Assembly (NCBI GenBank): GCA_000827495.1
Contig: KN817582.1
Location: forward strand, 133,295-197,294
DNA: 64,000 nucleotides
From: Hypholoma sublateritium FD-334 SS-4
Lineage: Eukaryota > Basidiomycota > Agaricomycetes > Agaricales > Strophariaceae
Direction: 5' to 3'
Shown here: positions 10,176 through 22,040 of the stretch, one piece after another
Layout: every line of letters starts with the position of its first letter
Position numbering within the stretch: position 1 is the stretch's first letter
The notes under the pieces: model-generated
Told to the model about the DNA's origin: nothing
The model's database searches: none
Seen by the model: only the letters and a program-made list of their open reading frames with translations
Program-made: the position numbers and the translations under genes

Positions 10176-11950
10176 AGAGAGACCCGTCCGGGTTGGGCAC
10201 ACCGCGTGCGCTGCGCGTTAGCCCCATCACACCTGGGCGCGTACGGAGATCCCCAAATAATCTCGGCCGTCGTTCAACCGTACGTGTCTGCATGCGGTGC
10301 GAGCTTTGACTTTGGCTGTCAGCCGCTACCCTCCTCCTCCTCCTCCGGCTGCGATTATGCGCTGCGTGTACGTGCAGTGCGGCGCAAAATTCCCGCCCAT
10401 GAAATCAGAAGTGACGAAGTCCCTCCTTCGCCAGCGAGTTTAGATACCCGTGTGTGGGCGAGCGCGTACGGACGGCGAGGCGGCGGCCGGGGTAGGGGCG
10501 GTGCATATGCGGCTCCAGTGCACGGACATCACGCTTAGCAGCTCCCCAATGGAATTTGGAAGCGGGGATCGCGACACAGTCCGGCGTCGTGGGGACAGGG
10601 CACGTCCGCGGGGGGCGCAGCGCCTTTCCTTGAAGGCGCGCGGCGGAGTGGGGTGGCGCGTGCGTTCGTACGTTCTTTTCTCCGTGTTTGGGCGTCGACA
10701 GAAGACAACTCGGACGAGAGTGGCAATGATAACGCGCACGAGAGCGCGAGCGCTAACGCGGCGATGGGCGTGCGGACGCGGACGTGGCCGTGGCCGACGT
10801 GGTGTGTCGTGTTGTGGGAGTCGCAGTTAGGAAGCAGGCCCTCTGCGGACGCGGAAATAGAGCCGGAAAGAGGCACAGCGTCAGTGTGGGATCAGTAAAG
10901 AGAGAGAAGACCACCTGTCACGGGAAGAGCGGACGTCTACGCGCGTAGACGCAGTGCGCAAGAAGGGCTCGCGTGGACGTAGCGCGTAGGAAAAGCGCGC
11001 GTACTTTCAGATGATCAGGCGGCGTGCAGACGCGGCGGAGGCGGCGGTGGCGGTGGCGGGGACGCGGCCGCGTGTGGGAGGCCCGGACGCCGCAGCGCAT
11101 CATGCATCTGTATCTTGGAACGCACGAATAATAATCTCGCCTTGGACAGCGCATAAACAACGTACCAGCGAACATACAGCATGAACGCACATGGGGCGCT
11201 CGACGCGGTTTCATGCGTGAATGCGCTCGGAGGCGAGCCGTGATTTAAGAAGAGAGGCGCGTCGCGCATACGTGGGGAGTGGACGGGCGCGTGGGGGAAT
11301 GGAGGCGCGCGCGTGCGTGATGGACGTCGGGCGGTGGGACCAACGAGCTTGACGCGGTGAGGCTCTGGGGAGCTGAAGCAGAGAGCGAGGGCGTCGGAGG
11401 CGCCGGCGGCCCTTGTCGTTGGCTGCACGAAGCCGGCCCAGGCGCCTCGCTGCCGGCATCCGCCGACGCGCATACGCCCCTCCAGCGCTCCTGGTCAGGC
11501 TCCCGTGTATATACATCTTCTGGCGCATCTACACCCACACGCGCAGCGTCTGCCGGTTCCTGTACACGCTTCCGTTCGCCGCGCCTGCGATGCCCGAGAC
11601 GCAGACGCGCCGCGTGCACCCTTTATGAGGCTAGCGCCGCGCGAATCAGCGCCCGGGGACGCACTGCGCGGCGAAGGTGCCTTGGTCTGGCGCGAGCAGG
11701 TGGCCGGTGAGCGCCTTAGCGAGGACAACGCAGCGACGCACGGTGCAGTGCGCTCAAGAAATGGTGGGGCGCGGAGCCGCCGGAGCCATCGACATTCAAC
11801 GCGCCTCGAGCGCCTGATAGCGAAGATAGGATAGCGCAGCGCCGCACGATGCACAATGCGCAATGCGTTAGAGCACAGACCGGAAGTGGACACGCGCGAG
11901 CAGCAGCAGCAGACCAGTACGCGCGGTGGCTCCCGCCCTGTGCATCGGCC
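10176..11950. repeat. ordered repeat series R3-R2-R1 (first copy)
   Basis: About 10250-10680 is R3 (GGGATCGCGACACAG, then GGGGACAGGGCAC). About 10680-11400 is R2 (GAGCCGGAAAG, GTGTGGGATCAGTAAAGAGA, CATCATGCATCTGT). About 11400-11950 is R1 (AGCCGGCCCAGGCGCCTCGC into GCATCTACACCCACACGCGC, then AGCGCCCGGGGACGCACTGC). The same order recurs before several FBL genes. A (CTC)n run lies near 10331. No convincing gene; the long ORFs on both strands are composition artefacts. Confidence 0.5.
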
Positions 11951-13440
11951 GACCTATCACACCTAGGACGATAACAAGGCAGACACCCCATTGAATTATC
12001 AAGGCCGTCGTCCAGCCGAATCAGTGTGCATGCATGCGCTCTGCACGTCCCCCGGGCGAGTGCTGAGCATGTGCCAGTTTCAGGTCCGAAGACGAGCTTG
12101 GATAGGTGGGAAGCTATCGGCGATCCAGCGAGGATATCAGATCTGGTCGTGGCGCAATCCTTCGTTCGCCAGCGAACACGAACAGGGGCACGGGCGCGGG
12201 TGAGCGCGTTCGGAGAAGCACAGTGAAACGCACGCAGGACGGCGAGGGGCGAACATGGACGCGGTAGGATACGCGCCCAGCAGCTCCACTGACTCCAGGA
12301 TCCGACACAGCGCGGGTCCACGACGCAGAGAGCAGGGCACGGACACGAGGATGCGTCTTTCCGTTAACTGAAGGCGCACGGCGTGCAAGCGGTGGTGGGG
12401 TGGCTGCGTCGCGAATGATGAATCTGGTGGGCTTGATGACTGCGTGAGGCGCCGGACGCGGGGATGGGCATGACACCCCATGGCGCTCTTCGTCGTGCGG
12501 ACGGGGGCGTGGAACGGGCGGTACCATGGGCGTGGCTTGTCGGGGATAAACGTCTTTGGGCGAAGAGCGCGTGAGCGCTTGTTGGGGTGGGGATGGAGCG
12601 TCTTGGTGAAGATGCAGACTACCTGTAGACGAGGAGAGCAAGTTGGGGAAGAGCGCAGCTTCAGGATGGAATCGGTGGAATCGGTGGGTCGGGAGATGGG
12701 AGTACCTGTCAAATGAGACCGCGCGGGGGAGGGATGTATGTGCGCCTAGACGTAACGCGCAGGCAGGACGTGCGTACTTGAGGCGACGAGGCGTCTGCGG
12801 ACTGCTGCAGGGTGGTATACATCTGACTTTTAGACGAAACGAGTCAGCGTCTGGATGTGGACAGCGCAGAAACGACTGACCGGCGCGTATCTAAGCGTGT
12901 GCTAACGTGATGAATTGACGCGGTTTGAGGGAGTGACGCAGCAAGGAAGGGGGACGGTGGAGGGGCGGGGTGGCGAGGCGCGTGTGGGGATTGGAGGGCA
13001 GACGGCGAGTAGGCTGGCGGCGTGGGCTGGAGCGCGGACGAGCGGAAGCGGAGGCTTCATGGGTGGGCGGGGCGCAGACGGGTGTATCTCCCCTCTTCGC
13101 CCCTTGTCATGGGGGGGCAGGTCTCCTGGATGCGGAAGGGGAAGGATACAACATGACGATAGCAGACGCGGTGTCCTCGGTGTGGGGAGGCGGTGGATGC
13201 AGCGCGCTTCGGGCCTTGAGCTTGAGCTTCGGCATTGGACCGGACGGCGGTGTGAGGAGCGTGGCGAAGGCGGCGCGGCGGCGCTCTGAGGGTGTTGAAG
13301 CAGAGCGGCGAGCGGACAGGGCTACGGATTGGTAATTGGTAGCGGAGAGGGAGATGTTGGGTTCAAGAGGCCGCTTGGCTCGCCGCCGGCAACGGCCGAC
13401 CTGCATGCGCGTTGGGGGTTTTCAACACTGACAATAGCAG
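11951..13440. repeat. R3-R2 repeat copy upstream of FBL4
   Basis: About 11970-12640 resembles R3 (CCGAAGACGAGCTTGGATAG and CGGGCGCGGGTGAGCGCGTT, paralleled at 24.6-24.75 kb). About 12640-13420 resembles R2 (AGCGTCTGGATGTGGACAGC and ATTGACGCGGTTTGAG, paralleled at 40.39-40.48 kb). The R2 copies carry a possible - strand intron with a GCTAAC branch point at 40.38-40.43 kb, which is degenerate here, so R2 may descend from an old gene. Confidence 0.45.
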
Positions 13441-15240
13441 GGTGCGGACCAACCACCTGTGCTCCGTAAATACCAATTACGCCGATTCATACTACCACTC
13501 AGGTGTGCTTCTCGAAACCTAGAGCGGTTCTGAGGTACATTGCCCTTGAAGCCAACACCGTTCTGCTCAACCCAGCGAGCCTGGCGAAGCTCGCGTATAC
13601 ACGCATGTTGCAGCGCATCTACAACCACGCGCGCAGCGCTCCATGGCGTAGGCGCACACCGGGCGATTTCAGATACGCAGACGCGCCGCGCGCACTAAGG
13701 CCAACGCGATGTGAAATAGCGCCCGGGATGTGCTGCGCGGCGACCGCGCTGGCCAACGCGTGCCTTGACCTTGAAACCGAAACAAAAACGGAACCGCCAT
13801 GAGTGCGTTCGCGCTAGAGAAACGCAGCGCGGCGCAGTGCGCTCCAGCACAGGCAGGGTGATGCAGAGCGGCTGACATACTGCGCGAGCCCCGGCGTGAG
13901 GACAGGCAAGACCCGCACGGTTCGCAGCGTACTTGAGCACGAGACCGACGTGGATGCGCTGCGTGATGGGACAGGCGCTGGGAGCAGAAGTCAGGTGCGC
14001 CGGGTGCTGTAGCATCAGGCGCGGGGGGAGCGGGGACTCGGACGCGCGGACGGATGTTTAGAATCGTATCGCGCGTGTGTGCGCGTAGAGCGGCTGTTAT
14101 ATACATAAATCTCGCGTTCCATCGATTGACGCGCAGCCGGCGGCGCACATTCCGCATCACCAAGTCCCAGCCGCCTGCGTAACGTCGCTGGAGCCCGTAA
14201 GCGTTCCGGGCGGATGGGTGCACTAACAAACATTAGAGCGCAATAGATACAGGAGCGCGAGCCTCGTAAGTAAATATCAGGCGCCCGCGCCGCAGGGCGC
14301 TCGTCTTACACCCGCGGCACGAGCGTGTCGGCGCAGCACGCCAACGTCTCACTGCGCACAGTGCGCTCGAGCACGCGCGGGGCGGTGGAGCCACCCGTCT
14401 GGCGGAGAGGGCTCTGCAGCGCGTCGTTCAGGCCGCGGCGTCTGACGAGTGCGTGCGCAGCGACTAGCCTTCTCGCCAACTTCTCACACTGTAGAGTAGA
14501 GTTCACCGCGCGATAGGCGCGCACGTGCGTTTACCGTATCGCCAGATCTCCCAGCGGCCTAGCTTGCTTGGATGCCATGCACAAGGTACCTGCGGATAGC
14601 ACCCCGAGCTGACGCTCGGATAGACCTGCTTGTAAGTATCAGATGTGCCCCAAGGTACGCGCCGTGGAGGAAAGCACCGATCGACGACTCGCACGAACTT
14701 GAAGTACCATCACCGTTACTTACCCACGTGTACAGAAGGGCACCAGAGAAGAGGCGCGGGTGCTGCTTGAGTGCTATGCTCATGCGTTCTACGCCTGCTA
14801 GACTACGTCTGACAGAGTGCGCAGCGCGGTGCACTCACCCGCCAGATTGGATCGCCGCACGCTTCGAGCTATCTAGGACACGCGCAAGTGGGGCGACGGA
14901 GCTAAGGATCTGCCGGTACTCGCATATTCGAGTATTCGGCAGTGCGTGAACTTTGAAGACGCAGCGCTCAGCGTTAAATTTTATATCTATAAAACGACCA
15001 TTCGCTGTTTTTCGGCGGGAGACACTTGCTTTGCGCCACGAAATGCACGCATCGCGTGCCGCCGAAACAATAGCCACTATCAAGTCTGCCTGCGGCATGC
15101 AGCTAAATAAAGGTCCTCGTTAAACCGCACGCATATTCATGGGCTCTGCAAATCCCCGAGCGATCGCTGCACTTGCGTACATACCGGCGCCCCAGTTCAC
15201 GACGTGAATCCTCGGTGACAACTTGAAGTGATAAATAGAC
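13441..15240. repeat. R1 and P repeat blocks upstream of FBL4
   Basis: About 13480-14300 is R1 (GATGTGAAATAGCGCCCGGG at 13709). About 14480-14760 is block P (CTGTAGAGTAGAGTTCACCG; TTTACCGTATCGCCAGATCT; ACCATCACCGTTACTTACC), which recurs at 51.06-51.37 and 56.89-57.26 kb before FBL9 and FBL10. About 14830-15240 is the pre-promoter segment, ending CGGAAAGTGC before the TATA motif. No gene seen. Confidence 0.5.
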
Positions 15241-15251
15241 CGGAAAGTGCG

Positions 15252-15391
15252 TATTTATAACGTGTGAGTTAGCTGGACAAAAATAGTGACTGAAATCTAC
15301 ACGTTGACTGTTGATTTCAACCATCGATCAGCACAACCAGTTCTCAGCTCCCTCGAATTCTCCTTTGCAGAAACATCCCAAAGCATAAAAA
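15252..15391 (+). promoter_or_regulatory. FBL4 promoter/5' leader, shared module
   Basis: TATTTATA at 15252-15259, then GTGTGAGTTAGCTGGACAAA, ACACGTTGA, TTTCAACCATCGATCAGC, CAGTTCTCAGCTCCCTCG and AGCATAAA before the ATG. This is one of the cleanest examples of the module. Confidence 0.7.
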
Positions 15392-17090
15392 ATGGATCAG
15401 GCGGGACTATCCAGTGAGTTGCGGGATATCTGCAGCTCATAAGCCCTGTTGACAATCTGTCCCAGGCGATTCAGTGCTACAGACATTGCTCAAAACCAAC
15501 CGACCACCTACCGACGAAGAAACGGCCATAATACGAGAATCCATGGCCCCCACCAACGCGACATTAAAGAGCGTAGAAGCGCAGATATCCGAAACGATGG
15601 CCCGTATCGAGGCATTGAAGTTGCAGGTCAAACAAGCGGAGAACAAGCTGCAGCGCTTGCGCGAGGAGGAGGCAGCGATCTGGGAGACATTTGCGGACCA
15701 TCGTCGGATTTTTTCTCCCTTTCGTAACATCCCGGAGGACGTACTTCGGGAGATATGCATCCAAGCATGCATGGGAGGCGACATTCCCGCACTATCTTAC
15801 TCCAAGGATACTTTGCCTTACGTTCTCGCGCAAATCTGCAGTGGAATGCGACACATCGCGCTGACAACACCAATCATCTGGGCCTCTATGCATGTTGAGA
15901 TTGGTGCATTCTTTTGTCTTGGTCTCAGAGGGTATGAGCGAGTTTATTCTGCTCTCGCTCGGAAGGCCAGCACATGGTTCGACCGAGCGGGTGGACTGGG
16001 TCTCACTGTATCCATTGTGGAGTACAGAGACTCATACCCAAAGTTTGATGTTCAATGTGATCCGTCAACCATCCTTTTCGACACCCTTCTTAGCTATTCA
16101 ACTCGTTGGAAAGAACTTAAATTTGATTCGCACTGTGATGGCGTACTTTCCGCACCAATGGCTCGCATTGCTGCTTTGACGGCCGTCGATGTCCCACTGC
16201 TCCAATCAGTTTCATTTGTCCTTGAATATTTTCGCCAGGATCCCGAGCTTTACGACAGTGTGTTACTCAAAATACCGACACTCAAACATGTAAAACTGGA
16301 AACATGGAATATCCAGGTGTTCACCGTCGATTGGGCTATCCTCACTTCCATTACACTCCGCGGATACTCGTATTGGCCTAGTTCCCTTTCCAGGGGTCAA
16401 CTAGCAACAATTCTTCAGCAAACCAAGTGCCTAGTATTCTGTGATATTGATGTGGGTCCGGGTGACTTACAAGAACATTCCCCCAAAATCAGCCTTCCCT
16501 TTCTGAAGACTTTGATCGTCGGCGAAACAGCTTCCCGTTCGGGCACATCCGGAGCACAAAGTATACTCGACCTAATCACTGCGCCGATTCTGGAGATACT
16601 TCACATGGGCCGTTTGGCATTCCTCAATTTTTCAGATTTCTTCAAACGGTCGCCCTGTATCTGGAAACTCTCCATCCCGTACTTCGATAATGATAAATCA
16701 TTGACAGACGTGATGGGATTTCTTAGTCACTGCCCTTCACTCACCGTACTCTCCATTTGGCCTTGCAATTGGAACTTGGATACTCGTGACGCCAATATAT
16801 TCCTGCAAGCATTTGTCGAAGGCGATACCAGTGCTATATGCCCGCGCTTGCAATATTTTGAATTCACAGGAAATATTGATTTCTCCCTTCAAACACTGTC
16901 CCTGTTTCTCGAGGGCAAGCAAGGAGATCTTGCCGCGCTGAATATTATGCCGTGGAAAAAGGTGGCCATTGATGTTAGGGGTATAAAGGATGCGGAGAAA
17001 TACCAGCAGGTGTTAGACCTTTTTTCGCAGAAGAAGGCGGCGGGACTGGATATTCAAGTAAAACGCCCACGAGATGGATGCTTTTACTAG
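15392..17090 (+). CDS. FBL4, type III F-box-like/LRR protein
   Basis: Exon 1 15392-15413 (MDQAGLS plus A), intron 15414-15465 (52 bases, GTGAGT..CCCAG), exon 2 15466-17090; 548 residues. Coiled coil about residues 38-82 (ISETMARIEALKLQV), F-box-like segment about 92-140 (FRNIPEDVLREI ... TPIIWASM), then leucine-rich repeats (FLSHCPSLTVLSI). Type III is marked by the insertion IQACMGGD after the F-box helix. The C-terminus (QVKRPRDGCFY) differs from the RARE/REK endings of other type III copies, suggesting a changed 3' end. The predicted job is presenting a specific protein to an SCF ubiquitin ligase; the substrate is unknown. It is followed by the type III 3' flank (TTCCAGTTC ... GAGACTACTGCGCG) shared with FBL7, 9 and 10. 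Confidence 0.87.
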
Positions 17091-18360
17091 GTAGCTAATA
17101 CATCCTGTATTGTACGCTAATTTCTCGGAAAATTGCCATGCTTGATAATGAAGCGATGAAATGACTTCCAGTTCAATTACGAGAGACTACTGCGCGAAAT
17201 CGGAGTCGTTGGTCTCTGGATCGATGTGCTGTTCATTTCATGCATAGTAGGGACAGTAGGAGGGAGCCCTCGAGCGCAAGAACGCTCCAGCGCCGCACAG
17301 CGTGCAGTGCGCTGGACGCGGGGAACAAGGAGCCACCTCTGGGAAGTGGACGCACGCTGTGGGATAGGATATGGCGCGACACGGATGAGAAGGGGCCAGC
17401 ACGGCGTCGGTTTCGTGGATGGAGGGCGCAGCCCATCGTTCCCGATGTGCGCGATTTTTGACGCGAAAAGGTCGCGTGTAAGGGCGACGGCGAGCGCGTG
17501 CGAGCGTAGCACAACGAACTGAGCGCGAGGCGGCAGGGAGTGCATATGAAGAAGCAGCTGCAGCCTATGGGCAATCGCTCAGAAGCGTCACTGCCGCCGG
17601 GACCTGATGCAGCGCATGTCTGAGACGTAGACCGGACATCGTGAGGCTGGGCACGGCCACGGGTGGTACAGCGACTTTCCTTGAAGGCGCGCAGCGTGGT
17701 GTGTGCGTTCGTGCATTCCTCGTTCCTCGTTTGGGCGTCGGCGGAGGGCTGCGGTGCGTATTGCGGGGGTGGCAGTGATGACGCGCGCGCGAGCACGAGA
17801 GCTAAAGCGCTAACGCACGGCTGAAGAATGGCGTCCAGCGGCGAGCGGGGAGCCGACAAGCGGAGGGTGTCCACGGGCGGAAGGTGACATCATGGGCGAG
17901 CGAGTCGCGGAGGAGAGTGATTTTAATAGACGCGGCGTGGAATATGCACGGCTGGGAAAGATAAGTCGCGGTGTCCGCGGTGTGCAGAGATAGTGGATGC
18001 GGCGGGGCGAGGGGGACGCGGCGCGCTCGGGCGGCTGCGTCTGCGCCGCAAAGGTGGGACGCGTTCGGGGGGAGAAGCAGAGGCGCGCGTGGCGAGGGGT
18101 CGGGGCGGCCGTCGACGGCTGCTGGGGCTGGGCGGGCGGAGATGTGGTTACGGGTAGGAGATGGTCGTTATAATTAGTGACCAGCGTCGCATGGTGCGCA
18201 GTGCGCTCGAGCATGTGCGGAGCCGCCGAACTTCTGCGCGAGCCGCGGCATGGATGCGAACAGGCGAGCGCATGGCGCCTTGGAGAAGAACGGCGCTCCG
18301 GGGACATAATGCGCAGAATGCGGCGTTGGGCGCGCTCGTGTAAATGCGTCACCCGGTCAT
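17091..18360. repeat. type III 3' flank and GC-rich repeats
   Basis: The first 200 bases match the 3' flanks of FBL7, FBL9 and FBL10 (GAGACTACTGCGCG, GGTCTCTGGAT, GCATAGTA). After that comes GC-rich sequence with the recurring motifs GTGCAGTGCGCTGGACGCGG and GAGCCACCTC..GAAGTGGACGC, then R3-like sequence near 17640-17830. No gene supported. Confidence 0.45.
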
Positions 18361-20705
18361 TCCCGGAGGCCGTTGTTTGTTCGTATTACCATCGGTGACC
18401 CTCGCGTCATGCTCCCGAGTCGCGATCGGCTTTCAACTCTGCTTTGACTCTGCTTTCCTTCCTTGATCCTTGCTTGATCCTTCCACGCCGCCAGTGCGTT
18501 CGATTTTTTCAGTGCACGATACTCGCAGCACATCTTCTCCATCTTGTTTGCGATATGCCTGAGTCCTGATACTGCCAATGACGATACGAAACGCTCCTTG
18601 CGTTTGCCTTGCGTACTAGACGGTACTACGTGGCTATTACCCCAGCAACAGAATCCCAGCCGCCTCATTTCTCGATGGCGCACCCAAGCCAGCACGCATC
18701 CGTCGTGGTGTTCAGGACTCGGCCTCAGGGCTCGTCGTGTCGTCCGACCGCAGTATCCCTCCCAGACAGGCTCCTCGTAATATACACGCCATGGATAGCG
18801 TGTGCCCCCCCTCCCCCGCCCGGTGTTCTACCGATGGTCGATCTTTGGCAGTGGGAAAGCGGCGTAGGAAATTTCGACTACTCACGGGGCCACTACGCAT
18901 TCAGCAAGATGGGAAACTTCGCAGCAGCCTGGGATGCCGTGGATATCTTGCAGAGCGACCCCGTCCTCGCGCAACGCTCGCGACGCCAGAAGACGACGCC
19001 ATCACCCCCGTCTGAGCGCCGAATTCACGATACACGTAGCTAGTCGAGCGAGACCTCACACCTATGCTCCACGCGCTGCTCGAGTACTACCCAGTTTACG
19101 GCCATGCAGACACTGCCTACATTTCTCCCATTCCAGGCGCCCGGTCCCTCCTGCCAGCATAGCTATTTCCCACAATAGCAATCAGGACCGCGTCAACAGC
19201 GCGCGGAACGCGGGGGTATCTCCGTCTCAAGGAGTGAAACGACACGTCTGGTCGAGGGAGAATTCATCGTTCTAAACACTGCTCGAGCGCTACACGCGCT
19301 TCATCGTCGACCTTTGGGGGTGTTGGCCTGCGGAACACCTCCGTCCTCCCACTGTGTCTTCTCGTGGCTCTGCTGCTGCGCGCGGCGCATGACCCACCTA
19401 CGATTCTCAGAAGGAGAAATACCCCGATGCAACAGACGAACTTGAAGCCCGGCCGCAGGGGTGAGTGCCTCTCATATTATGCTGCGTCTCCGCAGGACTG
19501 ACGGGCGTCCAGCAGCAGAATTTCAGCTACCTCGTGGAGATCATTCTCAGACCGGGTTCCCGCGGCGTACTCACGCGCGCGCACCTCTCACCCTTCTGTG
19601 TCGGTCGTAACACTGGACCCCGGCACGTTTTCCCTCTTATCCAGGTTGTACTCCATGTATACGACGACGGACAACCTCTTCCGCCGCCTGCGCCCGGCGA
19701 CCCGCCGAGCTACTGCACAGTCAACAAGACGAGAAATATTCCGGCTGCCGTGCGATCTGATGACAGCGAGGAAGCTCCGTCCGCCGCATCCAGCGGCGGA
19801 CACTGGAGCGCGCCCTTGAGTCAGGATGTCGTCCCATCGATTGGACGAACTAGAGAACGCCAGCCTCATGGAGGACACTTCTTTTCTGCGACGGTCGCGC
19901 TGCTCGACTCCCGCATGCGCTCTTACGATTCAGCCAGGTTCCCCGTCGGACAGTGTCGTCCCGCCGAAAATCAACCTTGCGGAGACGGGAAGCCGCGCGG
20001 GGCGGAAGCTGCTACGTAGACTGGGCCCTTGCGCGGCTTCTGGGCCTTCAACAAGGCGGACGCACTTCGGTGATGGCGAGATCCTACCGACGGGTCTTGG
20101 GTGCGGTGGCCACTGGAGCGCGACCTTGACTTCCTGCGGTATCTAAGCCGTGGCCCGTTGGAGGAGCGAAGTAATGGGATCTTCATGGAGGGCTGTTCTT
20201 AGGTCGGTGAGTGGTTTTGGGCTGCGTCTATTGAAGGTGTGTACTCATCTTATCTCAGCCATATGACACCTTTATCGAGTTCTGCACCATCACGTCTATG
20301 TTGGCTCATTTTTGCCTGATTCTCTGATGGGTCGACCCAATGTTAAACTGCAGTATATGGATTTTTTTTGGATCGACCCGCTATTTCCTGCAACGTTATC
20401 GCCTTCGTCGCTCCCGCCTACTAATACAGGTCGAGTATCCACCCACGCTGTACCTCATCGGCGTAGTGTACCTGTACAACGGGGTAAAACGAGATCACAC
20501 CCAACAGAAGGTCTCTGACGCGATCCTGCCCAGAACTTGTTCAACGTCAGCTTTGCGTGCATGCCATTCATGCGGCACCATCCGATCTACTGCAGGGAGT
20601 CTGCGATTTCCGCATGGAATCACCAAGCTGAGCCGCGCACTGTCCGCGAATGTGCCCTGCGTAGAGATTGAGGACGCGGCCGTTCCGTAGATACATTTGT
20701 GGAAC
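18361..20705 (+). pseudogene. segment A1: decayed spliced gene, copy of 45368-47640
   Basis: The segment aligns along its length with A2. Shared landmarks are CCGTTGTTTGTTCGTATTAC, a CGACGCCAGAAGACGACGCC stretch, RLDELENAS-like coding and a final CVEIEDAAVP-stop. A conserved 50-52 base intron lies at 20207-20258 (GTGAGTGGTTTT..TATCTCAG). Individual frames give protein-like pieces (LEYYPVYGHADTAYISP; RPNVKLQYMDFFWIDPLF; PPTLYLIGVVYLYNGVKRDH), but they lie in different frames separated by stops, for example directly after the intron. I read it as a dead multi-exon gene or cellular-gene fragment of unknown family, transcribed left to right. It sits just before type I gene FBL5, as A2 sits before FBL8. 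Confidence 0.55.
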
Positions 20706-20803
20706 AAATATGTGCGTGCTACAATGATATGAATTCGATAGGCATATTGTTATGCACTGCAGTTCATGATCCAAATCCGCATCGCCAACTTAACGCGCTG
20801 GTG

Positions 20804-20811
20804 TATTTATA
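20804..20811 (+). promoter_or_regulatory. orphaned TATTTATA of the FBL5 promoter
   Basis: TATTTATA follows sequence that in the A2/FBL8 copy (47628-47716) runs directly into the FBL promoter. Here it is cut off from the rest of the module by the 1.08 kb insertion that follows. Confidence 0.6.
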
Positions 20812-21894
20812 AATTACTAGCCCACGACCCGTGCTTCGCACGGGGTACGAAATATTACCTTGTAGTGAATCCGAGAAACAAAATCTAAATTTGAGTAATG
20901 AATGCGCTCGTCAGCTCGGAGCTTCGCTCCTCGCGCCCTCGCTCCTTGATGTCACACAGGTGAGACTAACAGCTTATCCATAAGAGACATGTCAATGAGC
21001 CAGATGAATTTCAAGAACAGTTGTGAGTTGACCCATATATTGCATGGGTATAACAAACCGTGGTCCATGGGCAGCCTGAGCTCGGGGATCATTCAAGTTG
21101 TCCCTACCACACACACACAGAAGGCAAACCTCTAAGTTTTCTGAACCTACATTTGAAAACCCGCTAGTCCTGTATACCTCTACACACCTATTATATATCC
21201 GCAACCTGCGGGGGGGGGGAGGCTCGCTTCGTATGGCAATTGTATTACTTCATGGTCGAGGGAATTATTATATTTATCAAATATATATACCAATTATCTA
21301 AGGGCATAAAACAGCAGCGTCCGGAGCGAGGGGACTTGAGTCGCGCTTGCTTCACTTGAAATAAGTAACCCTTCCCGTTTTCAAAGCCCATTTTGCACAA
21401 ACCGCGAGCTTGCCGCGAGCACAGTCTGAGACGGGCGGCATGACTCATGAGATCGCAGACCCATTAGTCTATAATATATATATTCTCCTGCACCTTCAGA
21501 TCCTGCTGCACCACAGACTGATTGTACTGGATGCCTTTTTTATACCTCTAAGGAATTTATCATGACTTCCAGTAGACACCCCGTGTAGTCTGTAGATAAT
21601 TTCAAGCCCTTGAAATTTGCCGTGCTAGAGGCTAGCTCAAGGCTAGCTGCCAGTGGGATAAACTGATTCCCCATAAATATCCAGGAAAATAACTATCTAT
21701 TGAGTACATCATAGTATAAGGTAGTGTTTCNGGACTCAGCAGCGAAAAGGACAAAAGCAGTGGAGGTGGGAGTTGAGCGAGAGCAAGACGCAAGAGCAGT
21801 ATACGTTTTAGGAAATCAGCCAACCAATGAGAATGCGAGATTGATGCGTGAGAACGCCATCAAAGTGCCTTGTCGTATTATAATATAGATATAG
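20812..21894. mobile_element. 1.08 kb insertion splitting the FBL5 promoter
   Basis: At FBL8 TATTTATTTATA is followed at once by GGTCGTGTGAG; at FBL5 the two halves are 1.08 kb apart. The inserted sequence starts near ATTACTAGCCCACGACC, holds a perfect 7-base-arm hairpin (CCCGTGC TTC GCACGGG) close to its left end, and ends in an AT-rich run (TATTATAATATAGATATAG). It has a G8 run near 21211, one ambiguous base (21731) and no ORF of note. This looks like a non-autonomous transposable element. I see no clear terminal inverted repeat or unambiguous target duplication and do not assign a family. Confidence 0.6.
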
Positions 21895-22040
21895 ATAGGT
21901 CGCGTGTGAGTTAGGGGGAGTCAAACACAGACAAATCGACACGCTGACTCGGAACTCAACCATCGATCAGTACGCCACTCAGTACACCACTCCCAACTAA
22001 CTCGAATTCTTCTCCTCAACACGTTTGAAAGCAGTCAAGA
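21895..22040 (+). promoter_or_regulatory. FBL5 promoter/5' leader, distal half replaced
   Basis: GCGTGTGAGTTAG, ACACGCTGA, CCATCGATCAGTAC and CTCGAATTCTTCTCC precede the ATG as in the other copies. The TATA function, if kept, would have to come from the end of the insertion (TATAATATAG near 21879). Confidence 0.55.

Noticed and set aside
20812..21894. Assignment of the insertion to Helitrons or another named family
   Set aside because: The hairpin is near the left end, no diagnostic 3' hairpin-CTAG end or inverted termini could be fixed, and no protein is encoded.
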